NCBI GenBank assembly: GCA_035500455.1
Contig: DATJXG010000238.1
Coordinates: 1 to 5,810, forward strand
Reading direction: 5' to 3'
Source of the DNA: DATJXG01 sp035500455
Lineage (GTDB): Bacteria > Acidobacteriota > Terriglobia > Terriglobales > Acidobacteriaceae
DNA length: 5,810 nt
Below the pieces are notes generated by a model. The model had not been told where the DNA came from and did no database searches. It saw only the letters and a list, made by a program, of their open reading frames with translations. Of this stretch, positions 5,313-5,810 are shown piece by piece. A program made the position numbers and the translations under genes. Each line of letters begins with the position of its first letter. Positions within the stretch are counted from its first letter, which is position 1.

Positions 5313-5786
5313 ATGAAACTTAAGTTGCCTATATTGCTGGCCGGAGTCGCGGCTTTGGCCATGGCGTCGACCGCGTCGGCGGCGGACATCGTCGATACCG
5401 CCGTCTCCGGACACTTCAACACCATGGTAGCTGCCGTGAAGGCAGCCGGCCTCATCGACGTGCTGAAAGGGCCGGGGCCATTCACCGTGTTCGCACCGAC
5501 GGATGAGGCCTTCGCCAAACTGCCGGCGGGCACGCTGGAAAATCTGCTCAAACCGGAGAACAAGGAGAAGCTGCGGAGCATTCTCACCTATCATGTCGTG
5601 TCGGGGAAGGTGACGGCCAAGGACGTGATGCATTTGGACTCGGCCAAAACGGTTGAAGGGGAAAGTATCAAGATTACCGCAGGAGCCAGCGGCGTGATGG
5701 TTAACAACGCGCACGTAACCAAGACCGACATTGCCGCGAGCAACGGTGTGATCCACGTCATCGATACGGTGCTGCTGCCCCAATAG
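5313..5786 (+). CDS. Secreted fasciclin (FAS1) domain protein
   Basis: The 157-residue product has a clear signal peptide (residues 1-23: KLKLP, a hydrophobic core, then the ASA|AD cleavage site), so it should be exported to the periplasm or cell surface. The rest is one FAS1 domain, a fold used for adhesion and protein-protein contacts. Family landmarks are all present: the H1 motif FTVFAPTDEAF (57-67), the YH motif LTYHVV (91-96) and the H2 motif NGVIHVIDTVLLP (144-156). Length and architecture are typical of bacterial single-domain fasciclins such as the MPT70 type. The start is supported by the purine-rich site AGGAAAGAGGAAAAAAAG (5295-5312) just upstream. It is transcribed away from the XRE-cupin regulator across 317 bp. 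Its exact partner and role are unknown; bacterial relatives have been reported under stress-related sigma factors. The gene ends 24 nt before the window edge and no terminator is visible. Confidence 0.93.
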   Translation: MKLKLPILLAGVAALAMASTASAADIVDTAVSGHFNTMVAAVKAAGLIDVLKGPGPFTVFAPTDEAFAKLPAGTLENLLKPENKEKLRSILTYHVVSGKVTAKDVMHLDSAKTVEGESIKITAGASGVMVNNAHVTKTDIAASNGVIHVIDTVLLPQ

Positions 5787-5810
5787 CGGTGGCCACATGG
5801 TTCTATTGAC

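Noticed and set aside
1..5810. CRISPR array, tRNA or rRNA genes, insertion-sequence ends, phage or defence genes
   Set aside because: No regularly spaced repeats, cloverleaf sequence, transposase-like frame or long terminal inverted repeats were seen on either strand.

Overview
The window is GC-rich bacterial DNA with tightly packed genes and Gram-negative style signal peptides. The first three genes are a Gfo/Idh/MocA oxidoreductase, a sugar phosphate isomerase/epimerase and an exported ThuA protein. This set is common in soil Acidobacteriota of the Solibacter/Bryobacter type and in Planctomycetes. I lean to Acidobacteriota, but that is inference from gene content; no marker gene is present.

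Region 1 (1-2651, + strand) is the end of a probable carbohydrate-catabolism operon. It holds the C-terminal part of a Gfo/Idh/MocA dehydrogenase (cut by the window edge), a complete TIM-barrel isomerase/epimerase 29 nt downstream, and a 479-residue tandem ThuA protein whose start overlaps the previous stop by 8 nt. Together they suggest oxidation and isomerisation of a sugar or cyclitol derivative; the substrate cannot be read from the sequence.

Region 2 (2541-4995, - strand) reads, in transcription order, an XRE-cupin regulator, folE (GTP cyclohydrolase I) and a photolyase remnant. The remnant keeps the FAD-binding domain but has lost the whole N-terminal antenna domain. It begins about 20 nt after the folE stop and runs out through a non-homologous tail into the antisense of the ThuA gene. 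folE lies 120 nt downstream of the regulator gene. That gap carries a helically phased array of GGAAA/TTTCC half-sites, a perfect AAATCGATTT palindrome, and an 11-bp element that recurs in inverted orientation upstream of the regulator.

Region 3 (4996-5312) is a 317-bp divergent intergenic region between the regulator and a fasciclin gene. It holds a candidate promoter for each direction, a hairpin, and a possible 52-codon small ORF. Region 4 (5313-5786, + strand) is a complete secreted single-domain fasciclin protein.

The regulator, folE, photolyase and fasciclin neighbourhood resembles light or oxidative-stress gene sets, in which pterin synthesis and photolyase are often co-regulated. The most worthwhile leads are the candidate operators around folE and the regulator, and the truncated photolyase, which also lacks the central tryptophan of the electron-transfer triad. 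I did not find a clearly new defence system, CRISPR array, mobile element or RNA gene.
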